From positions 196,053 to 260,052 of the forward strand of contig JAPMOS010000052.1 of NCBI GenBank assembly GCA_027972325.1: a stretch of DNA of 64,000 nt, given 5' to 3'. Each line of letters opens with the position of its first letter. The stretch's first letter is position 1. Below the pieces are notes generated by a model. The model was not told the DNA's origin and made no database searches. It saw only the letters and a list, made by a program, of their open reading frames with translations. The translations under genes and the position numbers were made by a program. The stretch comes from Paratrimastix pyriformis (Eukaryota; Preaxostyla; Paratrimastigidae). This document shows positions 1-9,468 of the stretch, piece by piece.

Positions 1-1507
1 GTAGTGCCAGATCATGCGCAAAAGCCGGTGAGATAACGGAAATCATTGCGCCAGTGTCCAGGAGAGCGGGCGCGGACACCCCGTTCACAACAACCGTTGT
101 GGTAAGCTGAGGGTCAAGCTTCCCGAAAGATGGGAAAGTGACAGCGGTGGTAGCTGCCCCAGAGCATGGAGTGGTGGCCACAACAGAAGCTGAAGGTGCG
201 GGGGTGCCAGCCGGTACGACAGGAGGTGGACAGGTGACAGGCCCAACAGGAGTGGGAGGAACCCCAGCCGGTGGTGGACAGGCTTGGAGAAGCCGCAAGT
301 GAGCCGGGTTCCGCGAACGGCGTGGGTACCGTCCGCCACCGAAAGTGGGAGCCGATGTGGTGGAAGTACCCAAAGGAGCGGGAGACGTCGGAGGAGGTGG
401 AGCAGGAGCAGGTGGACGGTTGGGGGCCAACCTCGGGGCCCCGTTGTTCTCGGGATGATACCTGCTCCGTCCGGGAATTCCATGATCGTTGCCCGGACAA
501 TCCGAGATCGCATGACCGGAGGAGTGACACCATGTGCAAAGCCCCTGGTCGCGAAGGCGGCTACGCTCGACGGAGCCCCGCGAAGTCGGATGCGGGGGGA
601 CCGAGGCAGTGGCCGGAGGAGACGGAGTCGGAGGTTGAAAAGGAACACGGCCGGCGAAAGCGTGTTCACGGTGACGGCCATGGCCAAAGGAGTGGCCGAA
701 AACAGGGCGAGGAGCGGTCGTGACACCTCGTGACAGATGGAGCGCTGCAGCCTCGTCAAGTCTCTGCGCAAGATCGCGCACGCGCTCGACCGCTCGATGC
801 AACTCGGTTTCCTGATCCAGAGCCGCCAACTCCTGAGCGGCCTGTTCGGCAGGCGTCTTCGCAACCCCGGCAGAACCCGCGGGGTCAGAACCAGAAGTGG
901 CCGGAACAGAAGTGGCAGAAGCCGAAGGAGCTGGCTTCTCGTCCTCAGACGAAGACGAAGAGGAATCATCGTCCGAAGAAGGAGACGCGGCACAGCCAAC
1001 AAGGAACTCATCCTTGACCATGTCGCCAAAGAAACCGCGGAAAGACTTGAGAAAGAGCTTCGCGGCGGCCTCAGCCGGGAACTTCAACCCATCAACAAAC
1101 CTGAGGAACTTCCAAATATGTTCCTCAAGTGAGAAGGCGATTTGCTCAGACGTCGGTGGAGGAGAAAAGACAAGCGATGCCAAATGACGAGTTCGGAGAA
1201 AATTTGATTTCGGTCGAGAGATGTCGTAAAGCGAATCAAAGAGATCTTCACAAGAATCGAAGCAATGTTGATTGTAACGCAAAAGAATACCCACCGCAGA
1301 AGGAGGGACCAATTGCCTCAAATCAACAGGAAGGCCATCAATCGATCCAATAGTCTGTGAGATGGTGTCCTCAAATCTCACACACTCTTCAAAGTTCAAG
1401 ATGTTGCGGAGACGAGGAAGATTCGGCAAAGGTGAAACGAAGGCTTCCGGCTTCATGCTCCGAATCTTCGACGGCAAAAGAATGGTGGCGAATTTCTGTC
1501 TAGACAT
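1..1507 (-). CDS. Gag-protease polyprotein of a retrotransposon, partial (runs off the left edge)
   Basis: Reading the minus strand from the ATG at 1507, one frame stays open for 502 codons to the window edge. The N-terminal ~160 residues are a gag-like region without a family I can name. An acidic Ser/Glu stretch follows (about 1000-930), then a short predicted helix. A CCHC zinc knuckle, CTWCHSSGHAISDC (C-X2-C-X4-H-X4-C), lies near 550-500. A long Pro/Ala-rich linker leads to ALLDTGAMISVIS at about 70-30, the active-site motif of retroviral-type aspartic proteases. Gag, zinc knuckle and protease in this order are the 5' half of a Ty3/gypsy-like (or related) element; reverse transcriptase would lie outside the window. 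No frameshift is visible, so the copy may be young. I found no LTR in the 300 bases upstream, so the superfamily is inferred. Confidence 0.75.
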   Translation of the reverse strand, partial: MSRQKFATILLPSKIRSMKPEAFVSPLPNLPRLRNILNFEECVRFEDTISQTIGSIDGLPVDLRQLVPPSAVGILLRYNQHCFDSCEDLFDSLYDISRPKSNFLRTRHLASLVFSPPPTSEQIAFSLEEHIWKFLRFVDGLKFPAEAAAKLFLKSFRGFFGDMVKDEFLVGCAASPSSDDDSSSSSSEDEKPAPSASATSVPATSGSDPAGSAGVAKTPAEQAAQELAALDQETELHRAVERVRDLAQRLDEAAALHLSRGVTTAPRPVFGHSFGHGRHREHAFAGRVPFQPPTPSPPATASVPPHPTSRGSVERSRLRDQGLCTWCHSSGHAISDCPGNDHGIPGRSRYHPENNGAPRLAPNRPPAPAPPPPTSPAPLGTSTTSAPTFGGGRYPRRSRNPAHLRLLQACPPPAGVPPTPVGPVTCPPPVVPAGTPAPSASVVATTPCSGAATTAVTFPSFGKLDPQLTTTVVVNGVSAPALLDTGAMISVISPAFAHDLAL

Positions 1508-1914
1508 GGTGTAACGGTTACCAGGCACTAGTTGAAATCAAGAAAAAAGGAGAAGTGCCCAGTATCGATACTGTGGGCAGGGTGGGTGCAGAGAGGGTGC
1601 CTGCACGAGTATATTACCCAGGAGCACAATCCTATTCCAAACGCCTAACACGCACATGATTGTGACATCACTGATCGAATATATTGTGAAACTTTTTCAC
1701 AACTTCTTTCTGACAAGTAATTTTTTTAAGCGAGAGGTAAAAAGCGTCCTGGGCCTCCCGAAGGCAGGGAAGGGCCATCCGTGCAGAACAAAGCGTTTGT
1801 TATGTGGCCCCGGGGCTTGAGGCCAAATGCTGGGGTTTAAGAAAGAAAGGGGAGAAGGGAAAGATGATGAAATGATCGGACAGAAGAGAAGGAACACACC
1901 TCCCGTTTGGCAAA
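1508..1914. other. Flank of the gag-protease gene, no gene seen
   Basis: This stretch lies upstream of the minus-strand gag start and before the LINE fragment at 1915. It holds a GC-poor patch near 1640-1730 with T-runs and no convincing ORF. An LTR or primer-binding site would be expected here if the gag-protease gene belongs to an LTR element. I could not identify either with confidence. Confidence 0.3.
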
Positions 1915-2289
1915 GTGGTTCCTTTCGCTCATGAATTCCGTGCCAAGCTGGAGTCCCTCTGCGGGAAGATCCGTGAGGACGACCACACGGAGGTCGAGGT
2001 GGATGAGGCAACCGCCGCCCTGTTGGCGGTTGCCGCCCAGACGGTGGGTGTTCCGAGGCGGAAGCTGTCTACCGGCCAAGCTAGGTTGGCCGTCCCCCGG
2101 GCCGAGGCCCTGGTTGCGCTGGGTCGCGCCGCCGACGCTGTTCGGATCATCAAGGGTGCCGACTTGGAGCCTTTGACCCCCCAGCAGCAGTTGGACGCCC
2201 TCGGTGCCCTCCATCACCCCGCCCCCTTGCACGTTGCCCCCGATTACCTGCGCCAGTATTTTGTTCCAGGGTTTCTGTGGACGCTATAG
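1915..2289 (+). pseudogene. LINE ORF fragment from the region upstream of reverse transcriptase
   Basis: A 124-residue open frame whose middle part (for example AEALVALGRAADAVRIIKG, then LTPQQQLDALGALHHPAP) resembles the helical segment that precedes the reverse transcriptase domain in R2/CRE-like and related protist LINEs. In those proteins a short Ala/Leu-rich repeat is followed by a 'LHP' motif and then by the RT fingers. No RT follows here; the frame ends at 2289 in unrelated sequence, so this is a truncated relic. LINE C at 8.3-20.3 kb is the likely kind of parent, but that copy lacks this segment and I could not align the two directly. The family assignment rests on pattern recognition. 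Confidence 0.4.
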
Positions 2290-2585
2290 ACATTGAGATT
2301 TCTATAGAAAAAAGCCCGACGCTCTGGCCTCCGGGTTTTCGTGGACAGACCCTCCCCACTCGGCCTGTCTGTAGTGAGGGCCCGCGGGTTTTCATGAACA
2401 GACCCTTCCAAATCCTCCTTGCTTCACTTTCACCTTGCTTCACCCTGACGCACTTCCTCCTCCTTTTTTCGAGAGAAAACGTCGAGCCTCTAATTTCGGA
2501 TCAAAAAGAGAACCAGATTCATTACTCGTCTTCGTCTTCGTCTTCGCCTTGGGGGTTGGCGTTGTAGTCGTTGTTGCCAGTGTCG

Positions 2586-3806
2586 TCATCCGAATTTATC
2601 GCCGGCAAACCATTCATCTTCGTCATCATCGGCTACCGGCACGTTCTCGGGAAGTGGCACGGATTCCGGCACGGGTTCGGGCTCAGCCACAAGGACAGGA
2701 ACGGGCAGAGGAAGGGGCCCAGTTAAGAGGAAGTCCCAAAGGGTAGGAAGCTCGCGCGCGCAGGTGCTGGTGCGGAACTTGTGGCACTGAATCGACCAGT
2801 CATAGGTCTTCCGTTCGTCCGCGGAGAGAGAGAGGTATTCACGTTCGCAGGCCAGGAATACCTTGGGGAACTGTTCTCCGTAGTAGTCAGTGCGCTCCAA
2901 CAGGGAACGGTCACGAAGAACCCCCCTGAGGTAGAAGGGGTAAGAGCGTTCCCAGAGGACGATCTCATCGAGCCTCATCGGGCCCTCGACGGGGTGGTCG
3001 ATGTCGAATGCAGCCTCGGAATCAAGGAGCAGGGTAATGAGCAAGGCTCTTGCTGACAGGCCCCTGTAGGTCTGCGACGTATCAGAACAGCGTCCGCTGG
3101 TCAAGGAAAAAAGGACGCCACCGAAAGCGAGAACCATCCGGGTGAGTACCTTGTGCAACTCAACACAGATGGGAGCGGAGAAATGGTACTCAGTCAACGG
3201 CTTCAAAAAGTGAACGGGGACGATGAGGCCGGGATTCAGATGATTCGTGTTCGGGAACCAACTTGCCAGCAGCTTGGGGAAGATCCGTTCGTAAAAAGCC
3301 TGTCGGCTTAGGTGCACCTCGGTCTTGTCCTCCGGTTGAAAGAAGTCGTAGGTCCTGGAGGAGAGGCATGAGAAACCCACAACACATCAGGGAAAACAGT
3401 AAACAGACCGATTGAGGAGCGGGGAGCAGCGGACTTCGTAGCCGGGGGCTTGTCGTGGCATCATGCCGGGAAGGGGCTCAGGAAGGGGCTCAGGAAGGGG
3501 CTCAGGAAGGGGCTCAGGAAGGGGCTCAGGAAGGGGCTCAGGAAGGGGCTCAGGAAGGGGCTCAGGAAGGGGCTCAGGAAGGGGCTCAGGAAGGGGCTCA
3601 GGAAGGGGCTCAGGAAGGGGCTCAGGAAGGGACTCAGGAAGGGACTCAGGAAGGGGCTCAGGAAGGGGCTCAGGAAGGGACTCAGGAAGGGGCTCAGGAA
3701 GGGACTCGGGGACGTCCTCGACGAGAATGATCACCTGGCGAGACCGAGTCCGTCTGCTAAGCATGGCATGACTTGCGTGCTTCCTCTGCATTTTGGCGGT
3801 TTCCAT
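2586..3806 (-). CDS. Unknown protein with Pro/Glu tandem repeat, two exons
   Basis: Exon 1 (3806 or, more likely, the internal ATG at 3764, to 3409) encodes a short basic start, then about 20 copies of a four-residue LPEP/SLPE repeat, then [21 protein letters not shown] 54-nt intron (3408-3355, donor GTCTGTTT, acceptor CTCCAG) joins it in frame to exon 2, beginning [10 protein letters not shown]. Exon 2 carries a compact region containing [34 protein letters not shown] and [13 protein letters not shown], then ends in an acidic Pro/Glu tail with an EDDDEDE-like run. A diverged, truncated copy of the compact region lies head-to-head at 4118-4555. I do not recognise the family. No signal peptide or membrane span is visible. 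Because it sits beside the methyltransferase/integrase element it could be an accessory gene of that element. Confidence 0.5.
3463..3720. repeat. 12-bp minisatellite coding for LPEP units
   Basis: About 20 tandem copies of GGAAGGGGCTCA, with a few copies carrying GGGACTCA instead. On the minus strand the array is in frame within exon 1 of the unknown gene at 2586-3806 and encodes alternating LPEP and LPES. Confidence 0.9.
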
Positions 3807-4555
3807 GCGGGATACTCCAGGGGGTAACAGCCACTCTTTTCAAAACCAGGAAGTTCAAAATCAGACACAAGGAAAGCACTATTTCTCACGCCATCTCTCT
3901 GTTTTGTTCCCCTTGTAGGACGAACTACGGCTGGCACACGCTCTTCTCGGTGAACGGACCCACGCTGACGGGTTCCGCACAAGATAAAAGTTATGGTCGA
4001 ACAATAGATCAACGGTCTTCTCGATGCGACGAGGCTCCAGGGGGTAATAGCCACTCTTTTCAAAAAAACAGGGACACATGGAAAGCGGGAAGAAGGTGGC
4101 GGAGAGAGGTACTTAACCGGTTGGGACTCACCTTCGGAAAAATCCTGTTTTCGATGACCTGCGGTCAAAGTGCTGATATCGAGAAGACCTACCAGTTCCT
4201 GACTTCAAGAGCCTTGATGATTCTTGTGTGTCTGGATTCCGAGGCTGCATTCGGCGTCGACCGTGCCGTCGATGGCCACATGAGGCTGGATGAGCTTGCC
4301 CTCTGGGAACGCACTTTCCCCTTCTACGTAAAGGAGGTTTTTCATGACCGTTCCATGTTGGAACTCACTGACTACTACGGAGAACAGTTCCCCAAGGTAT
4401 TCCAGGCTTGCGAACGTGAATACCTCGCTCTCTCCGAAGACGAACGGAAGACCTATGACTGGTCGATTCAGTGCCACAAGTTCCGCACCAACACCTGCTA
4501 CCGCGAGATTCCGGCCCATTGGGACTGTCTCTTCAAGTTCACTGGGAACGCATAA
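3773..4555 (+). pseudogene. Truncated inverted paralogue of the 2586-3806 gene
   Basis: The last ~140 residues of this frame (from about 4118) closely match the compact region of the neighbouring minus-strand gene: [49 protein letters not shown] and [13 protein letters not shown] are shared with few changes. The upstream part of the frame has no match to the paralogue and no repeat array, so the N-terminal half is missing. A 32-base direct repeat containing CTCCAGGGGGTAA lies at about 3811-3843 and 4029-4060 in this upstream part. The two copies face away from each other across the minisatellite. The copy could be a 5' exon of the methyltransferase element rather than a dead gene. Confidence 0.45.
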
Positions 4556-4590
4556 ACAACCCGAGACTTTTTTTGTCTCTATCTCTCCCA

Positions 4591-6170
4591 CCGGAGTCGG
4601 CCACCGAGGAAGCCCAGCCTTCGTCGAAACCGGTGCCCGAGCCCGAGCCCAAAGCCAAGCCCCGAGCCAGCCAGTCCAAGCCGCCGCAGCCCGCCCCCCA
4701 GGCCAAGCCGCCGCAGCCCGCCCCCCAGGCCAAGCCGCCGCAGCCCGCCCCCCAGGCCAAGCCGCCGCAGCCCGCCCCCCAGGCCAAGCCGTCGCCTCAG
4801 CCCCAGCCGGCTCAGCCTCAACCCCAGACCCCGGCCCAGGCCCAGCAACAACACTCCAAGCCACCGCAGCAGCGTCAGTCGCCCAGGCCACCACCAAGCC
4901 CGCGTCCGCTGCGCCTCGTTCCGGCCCCCAGCTGCTTTCCGCACCCGCGGAGGGCCCCGATCCCTCATGGGAAAACCTTGGCCCGGTTCTACTGCGGGGA
5001 TGCCGAAGCGATCTTGTTTCGCGCGAAGGATAATCCCGGCCGTGTCTGCAGTTTCCAACTTGTTGGATCCCCACTAACATCCTCGTTTTATTCAATAGAC
5101 ACTGTATACCTTGGCCGTGTTGGATGCTCCCTGGGGCATTACCGACGACCCTCGAGACAGACCCACCCCGGACTACGGATCCCTGGCCCAGTACCTCGAC
5201 TCGTTCATTGCCCCCAATGGTACCATCATTGTGATGGATACCGAGGCCAACTTGTCCCAGCAATGGACGCCGGCTCTCGAGTGCTTCAATTTCGTGAGCG
5301 ATCACCGAATTCGTGCCATCTGGGGAAGTCCGTGATTCATTCCCTTCACGCAATTGGTTTTTAACTTGTGCTTCTTCATCACTTCTTCGCGCAGATTACC
5401 TCGAGGAGGCCAACCCCCGGCCGTCGCTCTCACCGGGAGCCCCCCGCCCTGAGGAGGTGGAGCTGCCCATCGAGGTCTTCCAGCGAGGCCACGAGGGGCC
5501 CGTCAACTGGCGCTGGGATGTACTGTGCCCTTCTCCGAGTGCGAAGTTGGCCGAGATGAACGCCCGGGCCAACCCGCGCACCAACGCGGTCTACCTGCGG
5601 CACCAGGCGGGGCAGGCCCGCTTCGCCAAGCCGGCCGATCTTTACGTCTACCTCTTCCGCCGCTACGGAGGGCCGGGCCCTGTGTTGGACTGCTTCTGCG
5701 GCTGTGGGCCAGCTCTCTTGGCGGCAGAGGCCACCGGAACGCGCGTTGATCTAATTGACCGGGCGCCTGCAGTGGAGAGCCTCATGATCGGCCACGTGCC
5801 TCCGGTGCTGGTGCACCAGCAGGACGAAGCATACCTGCCCCTCGAAGCCCACGAGACGGAGCTTTGCAACGTCGTTGCACCCCTGTCGACGAATGGGACC
5901 TGCATCTTCCTCTGCTCCCCCTCAAGAAGAACCTGCCCCGGCTCTACAAGAACAGCAGGCCTCCGAGCAGACCACCACCGCCGAGCAACAACAACAAGAG
6001 CAGGCCTTCGAGCTTCAAGACGACCAAGAGGGCCCCTCATCCCCGCTCCCGATGATCAGCCTTATCAGTGGCCTCCTCCTTCCGACGAGCTCAACCCGCT
6101 GCTGGACCCGCTCAGTCCGGATGCTTTGGGCGAGGACCTTCAGCCCGAGGAAATCGAGGACTTGCCGTAA
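4591..6170 (+). CDS. Beta-class DNA (N6-adenine/N4-cytosine) methyltransferase of the mobile element, copy 1
   Basis: Three exons splice in frame. Exon 1 (to about 5041) is Pro-rich, with four KPPQPAPQA repeats and then ARFYCGDAEAILFRAKDNPGR. Intron 1 (donor GTCTGCAG, acceptor TTCAATAG) joins it to TLYTLAVLDAPWGITDD. Intron 2 (donor GTCCGTGA near 5330, acceptor GCGCAG at 5395) leads to exon 3. LDAPWG is the catalytic motif IV (DPPW/DPPY class, with Ala in second position). KPADLYVYLFRRYG is motif X-like, and VLDCFCGCGPALLAAEATG with VDLID is the SAM-binding motif I and II region. Motif IV before motif I is the beta-class order. It should transfer a methyl group from SAM to an exocyclic amino group, probably in DNA. 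The frame ends in an acidic tail with a TAA at 6168-6170. The start codon is not resolved. Confidence 0.65.
4678..4785. repeat. 27-bp tandem repeat in the methyltransferase gene
   Basis: Four near-identical 27-base units, each encoding the nine residues KPPQPAPQA in the methyltransferase frame. Confidence 0.85.
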
Positions 6171-6374
6171 CTTGTAATACAATCCCTCTTTTCGATCCTG
6201 ATTTTTTTTTTGGTTTGTTTTTTTCTAAGAAACACGATACATCGAGAAATTGCCTCGATTGAACAACAAGCCACCGGGGCGGGATCGGGACCCGGAGGGG
6301 TCTGGGACCGGGAGTAGTGCTCGCTGGACGGGCTGCATGACCAGGGTGATAGCCACTCCTGTGGCGCCTCTGAT

Positions 6375-8017
6375 ATGGAGCCAATCGAAGTTGACGACCT
6401 CCCTCCACCGCTTCCTGAGGAGGAGTTATTTTTCGGAGGTGATGATGGTGACGAGGCGGCACATGAGGAGGCCGAAGAGCCAGCCCTTGGAGACCTGGAC
6501 CCCGCAGAAGCCGCCGAGATTGACGTCGTGGTTGATGTAGCAGCAGACGATGGTGATGTGGCTGATTATGGAAGCTACGACCGGACGGCGCGGGGATCCA
6601 TCTAATCCTTGCCGGGATCGAACGTCTGTTTTTGGTTTTTTCGGGTCATGATCAATGCCCCCGTTTGTCTCATTTTTCCAGTTCGGGAAGGATCACGCAG
6701 TTACCGGTCGAACTGTCTAAAACACGCCAATGAAGGGTTGTACCGCGTCGAGCGGGGAGTTCTGCAGCGGCTCCGCTTCGACCACGAGATCCGCGATCGG
6801 CCCATCTGGGTGCCCGTGATCTACCCGCTTGCCCGCCGTGTGCGCTTGCTGCGGCGCTTGCATGTCCAGCAGGGGCACCTCAACCGAGATGCCCTGATTG
6901 CCTACTCGAAGGGCCTCTTCTACATCCATGGCGTGGATCAGCTTGCGCGGGACATCATCGGGACGTGTGGCCAGTGCCAGAGCGTCCGGCCCACGTACGA
7001 GCATCCCAAGTACCACGCCTTGGTGGTCAACCGGCCCCTCGAGGTGGTCGAGCTCGACTGCGGCGGCTTCGAGATGAGCTGCCAGCCGCCTCGCGCGTTC
7101 TGCGTTCTGGTGGACCACTTCACGAGCTACATGTGGGCTGCCGCGACACGGGAGACGAAGGCCACCGGGGAGGAGGTGACCGACCTTCTCAGTCGTGTGT
7201 TCACCAGCGACGAGCCCAATCTGCTCCCCACCCGGATCGTGACCGACAATGGGACCGAGTCCAGCGCGTGGCCGAGTGGATCGCGTCTGTCCTGTGCGTT
7301 TCGGATTTGCTCTTCACAGTCATCAACCCGCTCAGGAACAAGAACCTGCTGCCCGGGGTCCACATGGAGCACCACCGGTCGAGGCCGTACTACCCCCAGT
7401 CTCATGGGAAGGCCGAGAACGCCGTCAAGAAGATCAAGAACCGGGTGATGAAGATGCGGATCGTGCCGGCCACCAACCGCGAGCTGCCGTGGCAACCCTT
7501 CCTGCAGCCCGCCGTGCACCTGTACAACACGGCCACGGTTTCTTCGGTCTTCCAGCAACGCCCGGTTGTGATGATGGCGCTCTACCTCCCCGAGTACGAA
7601 CAACTGGGCGACATGGCCCAGCTGCCGGACAAGTTCGCCAACCTGACGGCCGCGGAGGTGCGCCAAATCAAGGAGGCCGTGGCGTTCTACCGGCACCGCG
7701 AGTACGGCTACATTGAGCGGCGCCGCAACAAGGACCAAGAGACCATCGAGGAGGGGACTCGCGTCATGGTCGCCCCGCCTGCCAAATGGCGCCGGCCCGG
7801 CATTGGCAGGTTCTGCTGGTCCGGGAGGGTGGCGGAACGCATGCGTAACGGCACCTACGTCATCGAGTTTGAGGATCGGGTCAAGCCGGGCATTCCCAAG
7901 GTCTACGGGCGCAACAAGCTGCGGCCTTACGATGCCACCTTCGATGCCCCGCTCCCTGCTGCGGGAGGCGCTCTGGTCCCCGTCGTTGATCGCCGGCGTC
8001 ACGCGCCCCCAGAATAA
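6375..8017 (+). pseudogene. Gypsy/Ginger-type DDE integrase, copy 1 (frameshifted)
   Basis: Exon 1 starts at the ATG at 6375 (MEPIEVDDLPPPLPEEE) and is acidic. A 58-nt intron (6624-6681, donor GTCTGTTT, acceptor TTTCCAG) precedes the integrase proper. An HHCC zinc domain is seen at about 6860-6980 (HVQQGHLNRDALIAYSKG, then CGQC). The catalytic core follows with Asp in VVELDCGG, Asp in IVTDNGTE and Glu in SHGKAEN. A basic, chromo/SH3-like C-terminal half ends at 8017. Copy 1 has one G fewer than copy 2 near 6590, which puts exon 1 out of frame. A second frame change at about 7258 is present in both copies: either a one-base deletion after TDNGTE or a very short GTCTGT intron. The integrase would insert the element's DNA, making a target-site duplication. 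Confidence 0.75.
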
Positions 8018-8305
8018 ACACCCCCAACCCCACCATCCCCACCACCGCCCCCCGTCCCGCAGTTTTCCGGTCCGGTTTTCTGCAAAACAAAATGATCTTA
8101 TACGAATGCTCGAGGAGGGGGTGGGGTGAAATCGTTGGAGGGGCCGGATAATCGGGCTCGGGGGGAGGCTGCGTGCATTACCAGTTTTCTCCCAGAGGAT
8201 CCCCAAAACCGGCTCTCGCTCACCCCCCCCCCCCCCCCCGTTCATGAACGCCCTGTGCACTCTGGGTTCTTGTCGACGCCCCGTCCATACAAAACCGGAA
8301 ACATA
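8018..8305 (+). other. 3' tail of methyltransferase-integrase element copy 1
   Basis: Non-coding tail shared with 43441-43741 on the minus strand. It contains a run of about 18 C at 8222-8240. Copy 2 has only five C at the equivalent site but a long C-run elsewhere, so the two copies differ by homopolymer slippage. Homology stops at AAACCGGAAACA. Confidence 0.55.
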
Positions 8306-9289
8306 TTTTAATCCCACCCCCACGCAGGCTCCCGGCCCGGACGAGTCGGCGCCGCACTTCAGCGACCGCGATGTCAGGCGCGCCTTGTTCGGCTTCAAGC
8401 ACGGGGCCGCTGCGGGTCCGAGTGGCTTGGCCCCGACCACATCCGCAGCGCGGTCCGCAAAGATCCTGCCATCCTGCCTCTGCTCGCCGAGGCCCTGAAC
8501 TTCTTCGTGAAGTGCGGGCGTCTCCTCCGACCCTGGCCGCAGCCCGTCTTGTCGCGATCCCGAAGCCCAAAGGAGGCACGCGACCGATTGGAATCAGCGA
8601 GACCCTTTGCAGGCTCGCCATGAGGCTGCTGGTTCGGCGTTTCGAGGGGGTGACGAGGGAGAGGCTTTCACCCTTCCAGTTTGGTGTGTCCGTCAAGGAG
8701 GGTGCGCCCCTCATGGCATGCATCTCAGCGTCCGTCGTGGAGGCGTGCGAGGCGGGTCGGCAGCCCTACTGCCTTGTGGCTGTCGACCTCCGCAACGCGT
8801 TCCAAGCCCTTCGCGCGAGGCGGTGCCCCTGGCCGCTCAGCGCGTCGGGTGGAGCCAACCGGCTGTCAAGCTGGTCCAAGGTCTGTACGCTAACGAGGCC
8901 CTGTTCTCCGGTGGGGAGAGGGTCCCTAATGCAAGAGGAGTCCGCCAGGGATGCCCGGCGAGCCCCCCCTTGTTTGCAGGGATCCTCGACCCAGCCCTAC
9001 AGGTCCTCGAGGCCGACAAGGCAATTCCGAGGCTCATGCTCCCGGGAGAGGGCTTGGGCCTGGTCGTCCCCCGCGTTCTGAGCTACTTTGATGACATCCT
9101 CCTGCTGGCACCCTCTCCCGACGTTGCCCAGCACCTTCTGGGTCTCCTGCGCACCCTCATCACTCCCCTGGGCTTCGAGATCAGCCCCGAGAAGTGTTGG
9201 GTCATCTCCAATGCCCTCGACCCCAAAGTCCGCCTGGTCCCTGGCGGGCTTCCTCTACCCGTCCGTCGCCTGGCGGATGGGGTGACGGT
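8306..9289 (+). pseudogene. LINE C, 5' portion: R2/CRE-like reverse transcriptase (interrupted)
   Basis: The RT fingers and palm are readable across at least three frameshifts (about 8420, 8515 and 8815). Landmarks are FSDRDVRRALFGFKHGAAAG, AIPKPKGGTRPIGI, VAVDLRNAFQAL, ARGVRQGCPASPPLF and the catalytic YFDDILLLAP. The 5' end is missing or not recognisable; no AP-type endonuclease precedes the RT. The frame runs to RRLADGVTV and stops exactly at the insertion point of LINE A. The protein continues at 18749. The RNA-templated polymerase would prime on target DNA nicked by the endonuclease domain encoded in the 3' portion. The copy is dead because of frameshifts and the insertion. Confidence 0.75.
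9279..9289. repeat. Left target-site duplication of LINE A
   Basis: GGGGTGACGGT directly precedes the GT-rich end of LINE A and is repeated exactly at 18749-18759 on the other side. Removing 9290-18759 restores the LINE C reading frame (GVTV then LGVPFGP). Confidence 0.9.
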
Positions 9290-9334
9290 GTGTGTGTGTG
9301 TGTGATACTTCCCGGCTTGCGCCGAGTCCGGAAT

Positions 9335-9348
9335 CGGGCCGAAGCCCG
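9335..9348 (-). promoter_or_regulatory. 3'-terminal UUCG hairpin of LINE A
   Basis: On the minus strand CATGTCACCCG is followed by CGGGC-TTCG-GCCCG, a five-pair stem capped by a UUCG tetraloop, about 40 bases before the (CA)n tail. The same arrangement ends the other LINE copies and both gag-only elements, so it is a likely recognition signal for the LINE reverse transcriptase. Confidence 0.6.
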
Positions 9349-9468
9349 CGGGTGACATGATCCCCCCCGGGCCGCCTTCCCGCAGGACAAGTCCTGCAGA
9401 AAGAGCACCCCAGGGAGTTCATGGGTCGGCTACCGTCCCTCCAGGGGCGGTCTCCGCCGACTTCCGGA

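Larger units (their letters stand above)
4591..8305 (+). mobile_element. Methyltransferase-integrase element, copy 1
   Basis: This unit contains a methyltransferase gene (4591-6170) and a DDE integrase gene (6375-8017), then a ~290-base tail with a C-homopolymer. The same unit occurs on the minus strand at 43.44-47.95 kb and 59.91-60.11 kb. The right-hand limit of shared sequence is the AAACCGGAAACA at about 8305, where LINE C begins in copy 1 and unrelated DNA begins in copy 2. The left limit is not defined because copy 2 is interrupted there. No reverse transcriptase or RNase H is visible between the two genes, and both copies keep the same introns. These points fit a DNA-level element (Ginger-like) better than an LTR retrotransposon. 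No terminal inverted repeats were identified. Confidence 0.65.

Noticed and set aside
3463-3720. CRISPR-like array
   Set aside because: The 12-bp unit has no spacers and is in frame as a coding minisatellite; no cas genes and the genome is eukaryotic.
4205-5353. 382-codon minus-strand frame opposite the methyltransferase
   Set aside because: Antisense shadow of the Pro-rich repeats and exon 2; the plus-strand frame has the catalytic motifs.
7127-8440. 437-codon minus-strand frame opposite the integrase (and 43511-44632 plus)
   Set aside because: Antisense of a high-GC coding region; the other strand carries the HHCC and DDE motifs in both copies.
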